Shown here one piece after another: positions 9,794 to 21,296 of a stretch of 64,000 nt of DNA; the first letter of the stretch is position 1, and each line of letters opens with the position of its first letter. A program made the position numbers and the translations under genes. The DNA lies in assembly GCF_022760805.1 (NCBI RefSeq), contig NZ_JAIVFL010000001.1:1240001-1304000 (forward strand), written 5' to 3'. The notes beneath the pieces were generated by a model, which searched no databases, was not told the DNA's origin, and saw nothing but the letters and a program-made list of their open reading frames with translations. The DNA comes from Candidatus Mycolicibacterium alkanivorans (GTDB lineage Bacteria; Actinomycetota; Actinomycetes; Mycobacteriales; Mycobacteriaceae).

Positions 9794-11068
9794 ATGTCGA
9801 CCGGGGCCAGTGCGCACGGGTTGTGCGAATTCATCGACGCGTCGCCGTCGCCGTTCCACGTCTGCCAGACGGTGGCGCGGCGACTGAGCGCAGCCGGCTA
9901 CACCGAATTGGTCGAAACCGATCGCTGGCCCGACCGCAAGGGCAACTTCTTCACCGTGCGGGCCGCCTCGCTGGTGGCCTGGAACAGCAGCGAGGATCCC
10001 CGGCGGCCGTTTCGCATCATCGGCGGACACACCGACAGCCCCAACCTGCGCGTCAAGCAGCATCCCGACCGGGTGGTGGCCGGCTGGCAGGTGGTCGCGC
10101 TCGAGCCCTACGGCGGCGCCTGGCTCAACTCGTGGCTGGACCGCGACCTCGGGATCAGCGGACGGCTCTCGGTCCGCGACCCGGACGCCGACGGCGGCGT
10201 CTCGCACCGGCTGGTCCTGATCGACGAGCCGATCCTGCGGGTGCCCCAGCTGGCCATCCACCTCGCAGAGGACCGCGCGGCGCTCACACTCGATCCGCAG
10301 CGCCACGTCAACGCGGTGTGGGGGCTGGGCGACGCGCCCCGGTCGTTCCTTGACTACGCCTCCGAGTGGGCCGGTGTGGCGCCCGCCGACCTGCTCTCGG
10401 CCGACCTGATGACCCACGACCTGACCCCATCGGCGCTCGTCGGCGTCGACGGCGAGTTCGTCAGCGCACCGCGGCTGGACAACCAGGGCACCTGCTACGC
10501 CGGACTTGAGGCCTTCCTGGTCGCCGAACCCCGCGACTACCTGCCGGTGCTGGCGCTGTTCGACCACGAGGAGGTCGGCTCGACCTCCGACCACGGCGCG
10601 CAGTCCGACCTGCTATTGACCGCGCTCGAGCGCATCGTGCTCGCGGCCGGCGGCGACCGGGAGGACTTCCTGCGCCGCCTGACCGCCTCGACGGTGGCCT
10701 CGGGTGACATGGCGCACGCCACCCACCCGAACTACCCGGACCGTCATGAGCCCGGTCACCTGATCGCGGTCAACGGCGGACCGGTGCTCAAGGTGCAGCC
10801 CAATCTGCGCTACGCCACCGACGGGCGCACCGCGGCGGCCTTCGAGCTGGCCTGCCGGCAGGCCGGGGTGCCGTTGCAGCGCTACGAACACCGCGCCGAC
10901 CTGCCGTGCGGATCGACGATCGGACCGATGACCTCGGCCCGCACCGGTATCCCCACCGTGGACGTCGGGGCCGCCCAGTTGGCGATGCACTGCGCCCGCG
11001 AGCTCATGGGCGCCGCCGACGTCGCGTCGTATGCGGCCGCGTTGCACGCGTTCCTGTCGCCGCCGTAG
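9794..11068 (+). CDS. pepC: M18 family aminopeptidase (PepC)
   Basis: A 424-residue dinuclear zinc aminopeptidase (aspartyl aminopeptidase type). Conserved segments include [18 protein letters not shown] at the N-terminus, [10 protein letters not shown] (metal ligand), [21 protein letters not shown] (catalytic Glu pair) and [14 protein letters not shown]. Upstream in-frame starts exist at 9740, 9782 and 9785; I use ATG 9794 because it gives the N-terminus usual for mycobacterial PepC. Divergent from the DyP gene, with overlapping 5' regions. Confidence 0.9.
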   Translation: MSTGASAHGLCEFIDASPSPFHVCQTVARRLSAAGYTELVETDRWPDRKGNFFTVRAASLVAWNSSEDPRRPFRIIGGHTDSPNLRVKQHPDRVVAGWQVVALEPYGGAWLNSWLDRDLGISGRLSVRDPDADGGVSHRLVLIDEPILRVPQLAIHLAEDRAALTLDPQRHVNAVWGLGDAPRSFLDYASEWAGVAPADLLSADLMTHDLTPSALVGVDGEFVSAPRLDNQGTCYAGLEAFLVAEPRDYLPVLALFDHEEVGSTSDHGAQSDLLLTALERIVLAAGGDREDFLRRLTASTVASGDMAHATHPNYPDRHEPGHLIAVNGGPVLKVQPNLRYATDGRTAAAFELACRQAGVPLQRYEHRADLPCGSTIGPMTSARTGIPTVDVGAAQLAMHCARELMGAADVASYAAALHAFLSPP

Positions 11069-11076
11069 TCCCCCGC

Positions 11077-11151
11077 TCAGCCGGGAAACTCGGCAGGGTC
11101 GTAGCGGATGACGTTTTCCACCACGAGGGGCGGTGCCGTCGAGCGCGTCAC
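11077..11151 (-). CDS. Possible 24-residue peptide or gene remnant between pepC and purL
   Basis: A leftward GTG-started frame encoding MTRSTAPPLVVENVIRYDP... ending PAEFPG, with a purine-rich GGCGAGGGG just upstream. The composition looks protein-like, unlike the other five frames, and could be the C-terminal tail of a deleted gene (M. tuberculosis has Rv0801-Rv0802c here) or a tiny independent protein. Nothing identifies a function. Confidence 0.2.
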   Translation of the reverse strand: MTRSTAPPLVVENVIRYDPAEFPG

Positions 11152-11210
11152 CGCCAGCCCCTCGCCGCAGGCGCGGACGCACAGTTACCCGGGAGATCAT
11201 GCGGGGTCAC

Positions 11211-11216
11211 TAAGCT
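11211..11216 (+). promoter_or_regulatory. Likely -10 element of a leaderless purL transcript
   Basis: TAAGCT matches the mycobacterial TANNNT -10 consensus. It is followed after 6 bases by the GTG at 11223, the spacing expected if transcription starts on the start codon. No ribosome site precedes the gene. Inferred from sequence only. Confidence 0.4.
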
Positions 11217-11222
11217 GTGGTC

Positions 11223-13520
11223 GTGACATCTGGGCCCACTGGAGCAGTCGACACCGTCGAGCACGCGGCGGCCACCCCCGATCACCCGCAACCCTTCCGC
11301 GAACTCGGCCTCGAGGACGACGAGTACCAGCGGATTCGCGACATCCTCGGCCGCAGGCCCACCGGCGCCGAGTTGGCGATGTACTCGGTGATGTGGAGCG
11401 AACACTGCTCCTACAAGTCCTCCAAGGTGCACCTGCGCTACTTCGGCGAGACCACCACCGACGAGATGCGCGCGGGCATGCTCGCCGGGATCGGGGAGAA
11501 CGCCGGCGTGGTGGACATCGGCGACGGCTGGGCGGTGACGTTCAAGGTCGAGTCGCACAACCACCCGTCGTACGTGGAGCCCTACCAGGGCGCGGCCACC
11601 GGTGTCGGCGGCATCGTGCGCGACATCATGGCGATGGGGGCCCGCCCGGTGGCGGTGATGGATCAGTTGCGCTTCGGTGCAGCGGATGCCCCCGACACCC
11701 GCCGGGTGTTCGACGGAGTGGTGCGCGGCATCGGCGGATACGGCAACTCCCTCGGCCTGCCCAACATCGGCGGCGAGACGGTGTTCGACGCCTCCTACGC
11801 CGGCAACCCCCTGGTCAACGCGATGTGCGTTGGGGTGCTGCGCAAAGAGGACCTGCACCTGGCGTTCGCCTCCGGCAAGGGCAACAAGATCATCCTGTTC
11901 GGCGCGCGCACCGGCCTCGACGGGATCGGTGGGGTTTCGGTTTTGGCGAGCGACACCTTCGGCGGCGACGAGGGGTCCGGGCCCGGCCGCAAGAAGCTGC
12001 CGAGTGTCCAGGTGGGTGATCCCTTCATGGAGAAGGTGCTCATCGAGTGCTGCCTCGAACTGTATGCCGCGGGCTTGGTGATCGGGATCCAGGACCTCGG
12101 CGGTGCCGGATTGTCCTGTGCCACATCGGAGTTGGCCTCGGCCGGTGACGGTGGCATGGCCATCGAGCTGGACAGGGTTCCGCTGCGGGCGGCCAACATG
12201 ACGCCGGCCGAGATCCTGTCCAGCGAGTCGCAGGAACGCATGTGCGCGGTGGTCGCGCCGGAGAGCGTCGAGAAGTTCATGGCCGTTTGCCGCAAGTGGG
12301 AGGTGCTGGCGACGGTCATCGGTGAGGTCACCGACGGCGACCGGTTGAAGATCACTTGGCACGGGCAGTGCGTGGTGGATGTGCCACCGCGGACCGTCGC
12401 CCACGAGGGCCCGGTCTACCAGCGGCCGCTGGCCCGGCCGGACTGGCAGGATGCGCTGAACGCCGACACCACCGCCGGGCTGCCGCGGCCATCGAGCGGT
12501 GCCGAGCTGCGGGCGACTCTGCTTGCACTGTTGGGCAGTCCGCACCTGTGCAGCCGCGCCTTCATCACCGAGCAGTACGACCGCTACGTGCGCGGCAACA
12601 CCGTGCTGGCCGAGCACGCCGACGGCGGGGTGCTGCGGATCGACGAAGCCACCGGCCGTGGCATCGCGGTGTCCACCGACGCCTCGGGCCGCTACACCCA
12701 GCTCGACCCGTACGCCGGAGCGCAGCTCGCGCTGGCCGAGGCCTACCGCAACGTCGCCGTCACCGGTGCCACCCCGGTGGCCGTCACCAACTGCCTGAAC
12801 TTCGGCTCCCCGGAGGACTCGGGTGTGATGTGGCAGTTCGCCCAGGCGGTCCGCGGGCTCGCCGACGGTTGTGCGGCCCTTGGCATTCCGGTTACCGGCG
12901 GCAACGTCAGCTTCTACAACCAGACCGGGGCGACGGCCATCCTACCGACCCCGGTGGTGGGCGTGCTCGGCGTCATCGACGACGTGAGCCGGCGGCTGCC
13001 CACCGAACTGGGCAACGAGCAGGGAGAGACGCTGTTCCTGCTCGGCGACACGCGCGACGAATTCGACGGCTCGATCTGGGCCCAGGTCACCGCCGACCAC
13101 CTCGGGGGTGTGCCGCCGAGGGTCGATCTGGCCCGCGAGAAGCTGCTGGCCGAGGTGCTCACCGCCGCCTCCCGCGACGGCCTGGCCTCGGCGGCCCACG
13201 ACCTCAGCGAGGGCGGGCTGATCCAGGCGGTGGTGGAGGCGGCGCTGGCCGGTGAAACCGGTTGCCGCATCGTGCTTCCCGAAGGCGTCGACCCATTCGT
13301 GTTCCTGTTCTCCGAGTCGGCGGGCCGCGCGCTGGTCGCGGTGCCCCGGACCGAGGAGAGCCGGTTCCGGTCCATGTGCGAGGCCCGCGGCCTGCCCGTC
13401 ACGCGCATCGGTGTCTCGGATGACGGCTCGGATTCCGTTGAGGTGCAAGGCCTGTTCATGGTGACGCTGGAGGAGTTGCGGACCACGTCCGAGAAAGTGC
13501 TGCCCGGGCTGTTCGGATGA
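11223..13520 (+). CDS. purL: Phosphoribosylformylglycinamidine synthase subunit PurL
   Basis: The synthetase subunit of the PurSQL complex, 765 residues, the small bacterial type. Visible signatures are [38 protein letters not shown], the [11 protein letters not shown] and [11 protein letters not shown] repeats of the duplicated AIRS-like domains, and LFSESAGR. The GTG at 11223 is preferred over 11217 because a -10 element sits 6 bases upstream, suggesting a leaderless mRNA. The stop overlaps the ATG of the next gene (ATGA). Confidence 0.95.
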   Translation: MTSGPTGAVDTVEHAAATPDHPQPFRELGLEDDEYQRIRDILGRRPTGAELAMYSVMWSEHCSYKSSKVHLRYFGETTTDEMRAGMLAGIGENAGVVDIGDGWAVTFKVESHNHPSYVEPYQGAATGVGGIVRDIMAMGARPVAVMDQLRFGAADAPDTRRVFDGVVRGIGGYGNSLGLPNIGGETVFDASYAGNPLVNAMCVGVLRKEDLHLAFASGKGNKIILFGARTGLDGIGGVSVLASDTFGGDEGSGPGRKKLPSVQVGDPFMEKVLIECCLELYAAGLVIGIQDLGGAGLSCATSELASAGDGGMAIELDRVPLRAANMTPAEILSSESQERMCAVVAPESVEKFMAVCRKWEVLATVIGEVTDGDRLKITWHGQCVVDVPPRTVAHEGPVYQRPLARPDWQDALNADTTAGLPRPSSGAELRATLLALLGSPHLCSRAFITEQYDRYVRGNTVLAEHADGGVLRIDEATGRGIAVSTDASGRYTQLDPYAGAQLALAEAYRNVAVTGATPVAVTNCLNFGSPEDSGVMWQFAQAVRGLADGCAALGIPVTGGNVSFYNQTGATAILPTPVVGVLGVIDDVSRRLPTELGNEQGETLFLLGDTRDEFDGSIWAQVTADHLGGVPPRVDLAREKLLAEVLTAASRDGLASAAHDLSEGGLIQAVVEAALAGETGCRIVLPEGVDPFVFLFSESAGRALVAVPRTEESRFRSMCEARGLPVTRIGVSDDGSDSVEVQGLFMVTLEELRTTSEKVLPGLFG

Positions 13521-15298
13521 CCCGTGCGGTCGACGACGTCACCGGTGAGGCGCACGCCCCGCCGCAGCGGCGGCGGCACGGGGAGTCGCTGGCGGCCTGG
13601 GCGTGGAGCCTGGTGCGGCTGGACTTCGTCGGTGTCGCGTTCGGGGCGCTGTTCTTCTGCCTGTCGCTGACCCCGTCGCTGATGCCTCGGGAATGGACGC
13701 TGGCGGGTCTGATCGGCGGCATCAACGCGGCCATCGGTTACGGCATCGGCGTGTTGGCCGGCAGGGTCTTTCGCGCGCTGTTCCTCAATCACCGCCCATG
13801 GTGGCCGCCGAGCGCGAAAGTGCTCGGTGGGCTGAAAGCCGCCACGGTGGTGGCGTCGATCGGCGCAAGTGCGCTGATGCTGATCCCTGCCGCGGCCTGG
13901 CAGCGCCAGATCGCGGCGATCATGGGCATCGAGGGCCCGGCGACGCTGGGCTATCTGCGCGCACTGGCCGTCGCCTTGATTGTCGGAGGTGTGCTCGTCG
14001 GGGCGGCCCGCATCGTCAAGGACGCGATCAAGTTCCTGGCGCGACTGATGATCCGGCGATGGGACATCAACGACGAGGTGGCCATGTTCATCGGCACCGC
14101 CATCGTCGTCGTTCTGGTCATCACCCTCGTCAACGGCGTGCTGTTCCGCGGCTTTGTCGCGGGCGCCAGTGCGGTGTTCCAGCCCAAGAACGACATCACC
14201 CGCCCTGGTATCAGTGAGCCGGTCGAGGCGCAACGATCAGGTAGCGCAGAGTCTTTCGCGGCCTGGGATACGTTGGGGTTCCAGGGCCGTAACTTCGTGG
14301 CATCCGGGCCGCGCGCCGCGGAGTTGAGCTCGTTGAACGGCCGGCCCGCGAAAGAGCCGATCCGGATCTACGCGGGTCTGGAATCGGCGGATTCGCTGGA
14401 GGGCAGGGTTGCGGTGCTGCTTTCGGAGTTGCAGCGCACGAAAGCATTTGACCGCAAGGTTCTGGTGATCATCCCGACCACGGGAACGGGTTGGGTGGAT
14501 CCGGTGGCCGCCCGCTCGATCGAGGCGATGTACAACGGCGACACGGCGCTGGTGGCGATGCAGTATTCGTATCTTCCGAGCTGGATTTCGTTCGTCGCCG
14601 ATCACGAGAAGTCGCTGCAGGCCGGCAAGGCCGTGATCGACGCGATTCACCAGCGTTGGCAGCAGTGGCCCGCCGAGAGCCGGCCCATGTTGATGCTCTA
14701 CGGCGAAAGTTTGGGATCGATGTCGGGGCAGGGCGCTTTCGGCTACTTGCCCGATGTCGTCGACATGGACTTCTCCTCGGTGCTGTGGGTCGGGCCACCG
14801 AACGCCAGCCCGTTGTGGAAGGCGTTGACCGTGCGGCGCGACCCGGGCACGCCCGAGGTTCAGCCGCGTTATGACAACGGTCGCACCGTACGGTTCGCGC
14901 AGGCAGCGAGTTCCGCCGAGATCGCCTCGGTGGCCGCGCTGCCGTGGCGCGGAACGCGGGTGCTGTTCTTGCAGCACGCCTCCGATGCTGTGGTGTGGTG
15001 GTCACCCGACCTGTTGTTCGACGAGCCGGACTGGTTGAAAGAACCAGCCGGGCTCGACCGCAGCGCTTCGATGCGCTGGTTTCCGATCGTCACTTTCTGG
15101 CAGGTGAGCGCGGACCTGACCAACAGCGGCGGCAGCGCCGGATCGTCCCCGATAGGACACGGCCACAACTACGGCGACAGCCAACTCGATGGCTGGGTGG
15201 CGGTCGCCTCGCCACCGGGATGGACTCACACAGACACCGACCGCACCCGCAGGTGGCTGGAGAAGGTGATGGCGGCCGGCGGCCCTGAATTTCAATGA
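13517..15298 (+). CDS. Membrane-anchored alpha/beta-hydrolase (Abhydrolase_9 type)
   Basis: A 593-residue protein. The N-terminal half has about four or five membrane segments (for example [54 protein letters not shown]). The C-terminal half is a hydrolase domain with nucleophile elbow GESLGS (Ser398) and a late [17 protein letters not shown] segment carrying a candidate catalytic His. This N-terminal-membrane plus C-terminal-hydrolase layout matches the Rv1069c-like family. Translationally coupled to purL by ATGA. The substrate, possibly an envelope lipid, is unknown. Confidence 0.82.
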   Translation: MTRAVDDVTGEAHAPPQRRRHGESLAAWAWSLVRLDFVGVAFGALFFCLSLTPSLMPREWTLAGLIGGINAAIGYGIGVLAGRVFRALFLNHRPWWPPSAKVLGGLKAATVVASIGASALMLIPAAAWQRQIAAIMGIEGPATLGYLRALAVALIVGGVLVGAARIVKDAIKFLARLMIRRWDINDEVAMFIGTAIVVVLVITLVNGVLFRGFVAGASAVFQPKNDITRPGISEPVEAQRSGSAESFAAWDTLGFQGRNFVASGPRAAELSSLNGRPAKEPIRIYAGLESADSLEGRVAVLLSELQRTKAFDRKVLVIIPTTGTGWVDPVAARSIEAMYNGDTALVAMQYSYLPSWISFVADHEKSLQAGKAVIDAIHQRWQQWPAESRPMLMLYGESLGSMSGQGAFGYLPDVVDMDFSSVLWVGPPNASPLWKALTVRRDPGTPEVQPRYDNGRTVRFAQAASSAEIASVAALPWRGTRVLFLQHASDAVVWWSPDLLFDEPDWLKEPAGLDRSASMRWFPIVTFWQVSADLTNSGGSAGSSPIGHGHNYGDSQLDGWVAVASPPGWTHTDTDRTRRWLEKVMAAGGPEFQ

Positions 15299-15509
15299 GC
15301 GACACCACCGCGGTGCGGGCGTTCGGCCCGACCTGCGGGAGGTTGGTCCGGGCGCTCGCCTTCGGGCTCTGGCGCATCCCCGACGCGAGGAAGGCCGGCG
15401 GTGGCGGCCCGGTAGGCGATTTCGCGCGATTTGAAGGACATGGGCCTACGCTTGAACCTCAACTTTGTTGATGTCAATGCTCGGTCGACGGCATTGAAAT
15501 ACTGATCCC

Positions 15510-15902
15510 ATGCCGTCGTCCCGCCGCACCGCCGACCCCGCGGCGACCCTGGCCGCGGTGCGCGCAGTGGCGCACTGGTTGCACGACGCCACTGAGCCCA
15601 CCCCGGACCGCTCCGCGATCGCCGCGGCCGTCCGGCTCACCGCCCGCACCCTGGCCGGGCTCGCACCGGGCGCCAGCGTCGAAGTCCGCATTCCACCTTT
15701 CGCTGCTGTCCAATGCGTCTCGGGACCCCGGCACACCCGCGGAACGCCGCCCAACGTCGTCGAAACCGACCCGCGCACCTGGCTGCTGCTGGCGACCGGG
15801 CTGCTCGCACTGCCCGATGCGGCCTCGAACGGGTCACTCCTGCTGTCCGGGTCCCGGGCCGGTGAGGTGGCGGCACTTCTGCCGCTGGTGAAAATCGAAT
15901 GA
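15510..15902 (+). CDS. Sterol carrier-like protein
   Basis: A 130-residue protein matching the mycobacterial SCP-fold protein that precedes purF (Rv0807 position). Signatures are TLAGLAPGASVEVRIPPFAAVQC, the TPPNVVETDPRTWLLLATG segment and a C-terminal LSGSRAGEVAALLPLV. Such SCP2-like folds bind hydrophobic ligands, but no ligand is known here. The interval 15299-15509 upstream holds short opposing frames (about 58 and 49 codons) that I cannot support as genes. Confidence 0.75.
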   Translation: MPSSRRTADPAATLAAVRAVAHWLHDATEPTPDRSAIAAAVRLTARTLAGLAPGASVEVRIPPFAAVQCVSGPRHTRGTPPNVVETDPRTWLLLATGLLALPDAASNGSLLLSGSRAGEVAALLPLVKIE

Positions 15903-15999
15903 ACCCCTGGCCGACACTTACTGTTCAATTCCGTGATTTCGGCCGATCACCGTAGACTGGGTTTACGCCACCGACCTCCGCCAGGGAGCAGCCCATATC

Positions 16000-17520
16000 G
16001 TGACCGGCCAACTGGAAAACGAGCCTCGCGAAGAGTGTGGCGTCTTTGGAGTCTGGGCTCCGGGCGAGGATGTTGCCAAACTCACTTACTACGGCCTCTA
16101 TGCGCTACAACACAGAGGCCAGGAGGCGGCCGGTATCGCCGTCGGAGACGGATCTCAGGTGCTGGTCTTCAAAGACCTCGGCCTGGTCAGCCAGGTGTTC
16201 GACGAGCAGACGCTGGCCGCGATGGAAGGGCACGTCGCGATCGGACACTGCCGCTACTCCACCACCGGGTCGACCACCTGGGAGAACGCCCAGCCGGTGT
16301 TCCGCAACACCGCGGCCGGCACCGGAGTTGCGTTGGGCCACAACGGAAATCTGGTCAACACCACCGATCTGGCGCGACGCGCCCGCGACGCCCGCCTGAT
16401 CAACCCCAAGATGCCGGGTGCGGCGACCACCGACTCCGACATCCTGGGTGCGCTGCTGGCGCACGGTGCGGCCGACTCCAGCGTCGAGCAGGCGGCCCTG
16501 GAACTGCTGCCCACCGTCCGGGGCGCGTTCTGCCTGACCTTCATGGACGAGAACACCCTGTACGCCGCGCGCGACCCATTCGGTGTGCGGCCGCTGTCGT
16601 TGGGCCGCCTGGATCGTGGCTGGGTGGTCGCCTCCGAAACTGCGGCCCTCGACATCGTCGGCGCCTCCTTCGTCCGGGACATCGAGCCCGGTGAGCTGCT
16701 GGCCATCGACGCCGACGGGGTGCGCTCCAGCCGCTTCGCCAACCCGACGCCGAAGGGCTGTGTCTTCGAGTACGTCTATCTGGCCCGGCCGGACAGCACG
16801 CTGGCCGGCCGTTCGGTGCACGGTGCGCGCGTCGACATCGGCCGCCGGCTGGCCCGCGAGAAGCCGGTCGAGGCCGACCTCGTCATCGGTGTGCCCGAAT
16901 CCGGTACCCCCGCTGCCGTCGGCTACGCGCAGGAATCCGGTATCCCGTTCGGGCAGGGCCTGATGAAGAACGCCTACGTCGGGCGCACCTTCATCCAACC
17001 GTCGCAGACCATCCGTCAGCTCGGCATCAGGCTCAAGCTCAACCCGCTCAAAGAGGTGATCCGCGGCAAGCGGCTGATCGTGGTCGACGACTCGATCGTC
17101 CGCGGCAACACTCAGCGCGCGCTGATCCGGATGCTGCGCGAGGCGGGCGCTGTCGAGGTGCATGTGCGCATCGCTTCGCCACCGGTGAAGTGGCCGTGTT
17201 TCTACGGCATCGACTTCGCCACCCCGGCCGAGTTGATCGCCAACGCGGTGGAGAACGAGGGCGAGATGCTCGAGGCGGTGCGCCACGCGATCGGCGCTGA
17301 CACCCTGGGATACATCTCCCAGCAGGGCATGATCGCCGCGACCGAACAGCCGCCGACCCGGCTGTGCTGCGCCTGCTTCGACGGCAGCTACCCGATCGAG
17401 CTGCCCGGCGAGGCGCAGCTGGGCAAGAACGTCGTCGAGCACATGCTGGCCACTGCCGCCCGCACCGGTCTCCCGCTGCAGGCCGACAACGACAACGTCT
17501 CGGCGCTGCGGCGTCCCTGA
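16000..17520 (+). CDS. purF: Amidophosphoribosyltransferase (PurF)
   Basis: Catalyses the first committed purine step: PRPP + glutamine to phosphoribosylamine. The 506-residue protein has a 12-residue propeptide before the N-terminal nucleophile Cys13 (REECGVFG), glutaminase motifs (HRGQEAAG, GHCRYSTTG), and the PRPP loop IVVDDSIVRGNT. A Cys cluster (RLCCACFDG) near the C-terminus is typical of the iron-sulfur type. The GTG at 16000 has a ribosome site (CAGGGAG), and TAGACT at 15953-15958 is a plausible -10. Confidence 0.95.
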   Translation: MTGQLENEPREECGVFGVWAPGEDVAKLTYYGLYALQHRGQEAAGIAVGDGSQVLVFKDLGLVSQVFDEQTLAAMEGHVAIGHCRYSTTGSTTWENAQPVFRNTAAGTGVALGHNGNLVNTTDLARRARDARLINPKMPGAATTDSDILGALLAHGAADSSVEQAALELLPTVRGAFCLTFMDENTLYAARDPFGVRPLSLGRLDRGWVVASETAALDIVGASFVRDIEPGELLAIDADGVRSSRFANPTPKGCVFEYVYLARPDSTLAGRSVHGARVDIGRRLAREKPVEADLVIGVPESGTPAAVGYAQESGIPFGQGLMKNAYVGRTFIQPSQTIRQLGIRLKLNPLKEVIRGKRLIVVDDSIVRGNTQRALIRMLREAGAVEVHVRIASPPVKWPCFYGIDFATPAELIANAVENEGEMLEAVRHAIGADTLGYISQQGMIAATEQPPTRLCCACFDGSYPIELPGEAQLGKNVVEHMLATAARTGLPLQADNDNVSALRRP

Positions 17521-17608
17521 ACGGCCGCTCAACGAGTGGATCGCGCGCAACGTCGGCTGAAGCACGGCCCGTTTCGGTGGCGGACTGCGACCGGTAGCCT
17601 TATCCGCG

Positions 17609-18679
<1,071 letters not shown>

Positions 18680-18695
18680 GAAGGGGAAGGGCGGC

Positions 18696-18881
18696 TCAGC
18701 GCCGCCAGCTGTCCTCGTCGGCCCACGGGTCGTCTTCGAACCCGTTGTCGACAGTGTCAGGCGCACTCGAACCCGACCCTGACAGCTCTTGCTGAAGCCG
18801 CTCAAAATCGGTCTGCGGGGAGCTATATTTCAGCTCCCGAGCAACCTTGGTCTGCTTTGCCTTTGCCCGGCCGCGGCCCAT
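18696..18881 (-). CDS. DUF3073 domain protein
   Basis: A 61-residue hydrophilic protein with a strongly basic N-terminus (MGRGRAKAKQTKVARELKYSS) and an acidic, Trp-containing C-terminus (FEDDPWADEDSWRR). This charge-segregated layout is the DUF3073 family, conserved in actinobacteria beside purM (Rv0810c). Function unknown. It converges with purM (17 bases between stops). Confidence 0.85.
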   Translation of the reverse strand: MGRGRAKAKQTKVARELKYSSPQTDFERLQQELSGSGSSAPDTVDNGFEDDPWADEDSWRR

Positions 18882-18905
18882 GGGGGAACCCCCTCGCGCA
18901 ATAAC

Positions 18906-18931
18906 GGAGCGGCCCCAATTTGGGCGGCTCC
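18906..18931 (-). terminator. Strong hairpin between the YgfZ-like gene and the DUF3073 gene
   Basis: An inverted repeat with arms GGAGCGGCCC and GGGCGGCTCC around an AATT-containing loop. It lies downstream of the leftward gene ending at 19019 and upstream of the DUF3073 start. No clear U-tract follows, which is common in mycobacteria. It could be a terminator or an mRNA leader structure. Confidence 0.4.
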
Positions 18932-19018
18932 GATCTGTCTGTTCGTTATTGTCCTGTCAACACCATACCGTGCGCCGCTGCGATGTGCTGGCCCGGCCCG
19001 TTCGGCCGACCGTGAACA

Positions 19019-20098
19019 TCAGCTGCCACCACCCCGAAGACGCTCGACGGCCAGCCGCCCCGCCCCCACCGTGTCGACCGGCGGTAGCGAATCGGCATCG
19101 ATCTCCGCGGCCACCTGGGGCTCTCCGCCGGTGGTCAGCGGCGTGCCGGCCGGAATGGAGCGCTTGACCAGGGCCAGTGCGATCGGGCCGAGGTCGACAT
19201 GGTCCACGACGGTGCCCAACCGGCCCACGACACGCCCATCGACCAGCAGCGGATCACCGCTGACGGGCCGCTCCCCGGAGCCGTCGAGATGGACCAGGAC
19301 CAGCATTCGGGGCGGTTTGCCCAGGTTGTGGACGCGTGCGACGGTTTCCTGGCCGCGGTAGCAGCCCTTGTCCAGGTGCACCGCCCGGCCGATCCAGCCC
19401 ACCTCGTGGGGGATGGTCCGCTCGTCGGTGTCCACCCCGAGCCGGGGCAGGTGCGCCGCCACCCGCAGGGCCTCATACGTCCACACCCCGGCCTGGCGCG
19501 CGCCGGCCTCGGCCAGCCGGGCCAGCCACTCGGTCTTGGTGTCTCGCGGAACCGCCAGGTCAAGGACGATTTCCGTACCTTGAGCGGGCATTCGCCGCAC
19601 GAAACCGCCACCGGCAACCGGCTTGGCGGTCCACACGGCGGGCAGCGCGTCGACGCCCAGAGCGGCGACGACTTTCGCGTCGGCCAGCCGTGGCCCCAGC
19701 AGCGACAACACCGCATAATCGGCCGCCTCGGGAGTGACGTCGGACCAGAACACCATCTTGCGCAGGTAGGCCAGCAGCGGCTCGCCTCGCCAGGGTTCGG
19801 TGTCCAAATAGGTGACGCCGGCCAGTTCGGTCTGGATCCAGTGATCCTCGACATGGCCCTGGCCGTCGAGGCTCAGATTCTCGGTGACCGTGCCGTCGGC
19901 CTGCTCGCTGACGTGCTGGCTGGAGATCGAGTGCAGCCAGGTCAACCGGTCGGCTCCGGAGAGCGTGATGACCGCGCGGTGGGAGCGGTCGATGACGACG
20001 GCTTGGTGCTCGGCGGCGCGCTGCTCACCGAGTGGATCACCGAAATGCCAGACCGCTCCGGCGTCGGGACTGGAGGCGGGGGCGGCGACTGCGGACAC
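19019..20098 (-). CDS. YgfZ/GcvT folate-binding domain protein
   Basis: A 359-residue protein of the tRNA-modifying/iron-sulfur maintenance family. The diagnostic KGCYRGQE motif is present (DKGCYRGQETVAR). The N-terminal ADRLTWLHSISSQHV segment belongs to the folate-binding beta-barrel, and a C-terminal barrel starts about residue 275. In bacteria YgfZ supports maturation of some Fe-S enzymes with folate. It matches Rv0811c in position and sits divergent to pabC, with about 38 bases between starts. Confidence 0.87.
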   Translation of the reverse strand: MSAVAAPASSPDAGAVWHFGDPLGEQRAAEHQAVVIDRSHRAVITLSGADRLTWLHSISSQHVSEQADGTVTENLSLDGQGHVEDHWIQTELAGVTYLDTEPWRGEPLLAYLRKMVFWSDVTPEAADYAVLSLLGPRLADAKVVAALGVDALPAVWTAKPVAGGGFVRRMPAQGTEIVLDLAVPRDTKTEWLARLAEAGARQAGVWTYEALRVAAHLPRLGVDTDERTIPHEVGWIGRAVHLDKGCYRGQETVARVHNLGKPPRMLVLVHLDGSGERPVSGDPLLVDGRVVGRLGTVVDHVDLGPIALALVKRSIPAGTPLTTGGEPQVAAEIDADSLPPVDTVGAGRLAVERLRGGGS

Positions 20099-20136
20099 AT
20101 ATCAACTCTACGAGCCTGCAAGTACGCTGTGATCTC

Positions 20137-21024
20137 ATGTCCGGGCAGTCATCGGTGGTCGTCACTCTCGACGGCGAGGTCCACGATCCGGCGCAGCCGC
20201 TGTTGCTCGCCGACGACCTCGCCGCGGTGCGCGGTGACGGGGTGTTCGAGACGCTGCTGGTGCGCGACGGCCGAGCCTGCCTCGTCGAGTCGCATCTTCG
20301 CCGACTGGTCTCCTCGGCGAAGATGCTGGAGCTGCCCGAGCCGGATCTGCCGGCGTGGCGGGGTGCCATCGAAGTGGCGGTCAAGCAGTGGACGGCTGGG
20401 ACTGCGGACGAGGGTGCGCTGCGACTGGTCTACAGCCGCGGCCGCGAGAGCGGATCGCCACCGACGGCCTACCTGACGGTCAGCCCGCTCGCCGACCGCG
20501 TGGCGGCCACCCGCCGCGACGGGATCGCCGCACTGCTGCTGGACCGCGGACTGCCGGCCACCGGCATCGACGCGATGCCGTGGTTGGTGGCCGGTGCCAA
20601 GACGTTGTCGTACGCGGTCAACATGGCAGCGCTGCGGCACGCCGCCGCCAAGGGCGCCGGCGACATCATCTTCGTCAGCAGTGACGGCTGCATCCTCGAG
20701 GGCCCGCGGTCGACGGTGGTGATCGCCGCCGAGAGCGATGACGGCTCCGGCCGCACCTGCCTCTACACCCCGCCGCCGTGGTACCCGATCCTGCGCGGCA
20801 CCACGCAGCGGGCCATCTTCGAGGTCGCCCGCGACAAGGGCTACGACTGCGACTACCGCGTGCTGCGGCCCGCGGACCTGTTTGCCGCCCAAGGGGTTTG
20901 GTTGGTCTCGAGCATCACCCTGGCCGCCCGCGTGCACACCCTGGACGGCAAGCTGCTGGCGCTGGCACCGCTGGCCGCCGAGATGGCCGACCTGGTCGAC
21001 GCCGCGATCGTCAGCGATCGCTGA
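20137..21024 (+). CDS. pabC: Aminodeoxychorismate lyase / class IV PLP aminotransferase
   Basis: A 295-residue fold-type IV PLP enzyme. Features are GDGVFETLLV (substrate-side strand), Arg-rich HLRRLVSSAKML, the likely Schiff-base Lys in VAGAKTLSYAVNMAAL, and GCILEGPRSTVVI (phosphate cup). It is the Rv0812 equivalent, acting in p-aminobenzoate/folate synthesis; a D-amino-acid transaminase role cannot be fully excluded. TACGCT 8 bases before the ATG is a possible -10 for a leaderless start. Confidence 0.85.
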   Translation: MSGQSSVVVTLDGEVHDPAQPLLLADDLAAVRGDGVFETLLVRDGRACLVESHLRRLVSSAKMLELPEPDLPAWRGAIEVAVKQWTAGTADEGALRLVYSRGRESGSPPTAYLTVSPLADRVAATRRDGIAALLLDRGLPATGIDAMPWLVAGAKTLSYAVNMAALRHAAAKGAGDIIFVSSDGCILEGPRSTVVIAAESDDGSGRTCLYTPPPWYPILRGTTQRAIFEVARDKGYDCDYRVLRPADLFAAQGVWLVSSITLAARVHTLDGKLLALAPLAAEMADLVDAAIVSDR

Positions 21025-21080
21025 GCGCGAAAAACTGTTGGCACACCCCTGGCTGCGCGGGTACGGTCGGCCGTGCACAG

Positions 21081-21270
21081 GGAAGGAGGTGGTCCGGAAT
21101 TTTGAGTAATACTTCTTGGACATGTGAGGTGGCTGCCCGCTAGCAGCACCAGGTGCCGGAATCACCTGCGCCCCTGAGCGCGCTGGCGAATTCCAGGCAG
21201 CTACCCGGCCCCCGAGCCCCTGGTTCGTCCAACCAGGATTACCGGCTCGGGGGCTGCCCCATATCCGGGG
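21081..21270 (+). ncRNA. Candidate structured RNA with internal mini-ORF downstream of pabC
   Basis: No gene-length frame fits here. The stretch opens with an almost perfect anti-16S complement (AAGGAGGTG at 21083). A TTG-started 13-codon frame (MSNTSWTCEVAAR, 21102-21143) follows. Then come three stems: 21128-21150 (GGTGGCTGC/GCAGCACC), 21050+ region 21150-21168 (CAGGTG/CACCTG, 7-base loop) and a long two-part stem 21208-21254 (outer arms of 11 pairs, inner arms CCTGGTT/AACCAGG). The next gene points the other way, so this is not its leader. It may be a small RNA, a dual-function RNA or a pabC 3' element. Confidence 0.5.
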
Positions 21271-21296
21271 ATCGCCATTGGCGGCCGGCCCAGGCC

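Noticed and set aside
15292..15477. Short opposing frames between the hydrolase gene and the sterol-carrier gene
   Set aside because: About 49-61 codons on each strand, Arg/Pro-rich, with no ribosome site or recognisable similarity; neither can be preferred.
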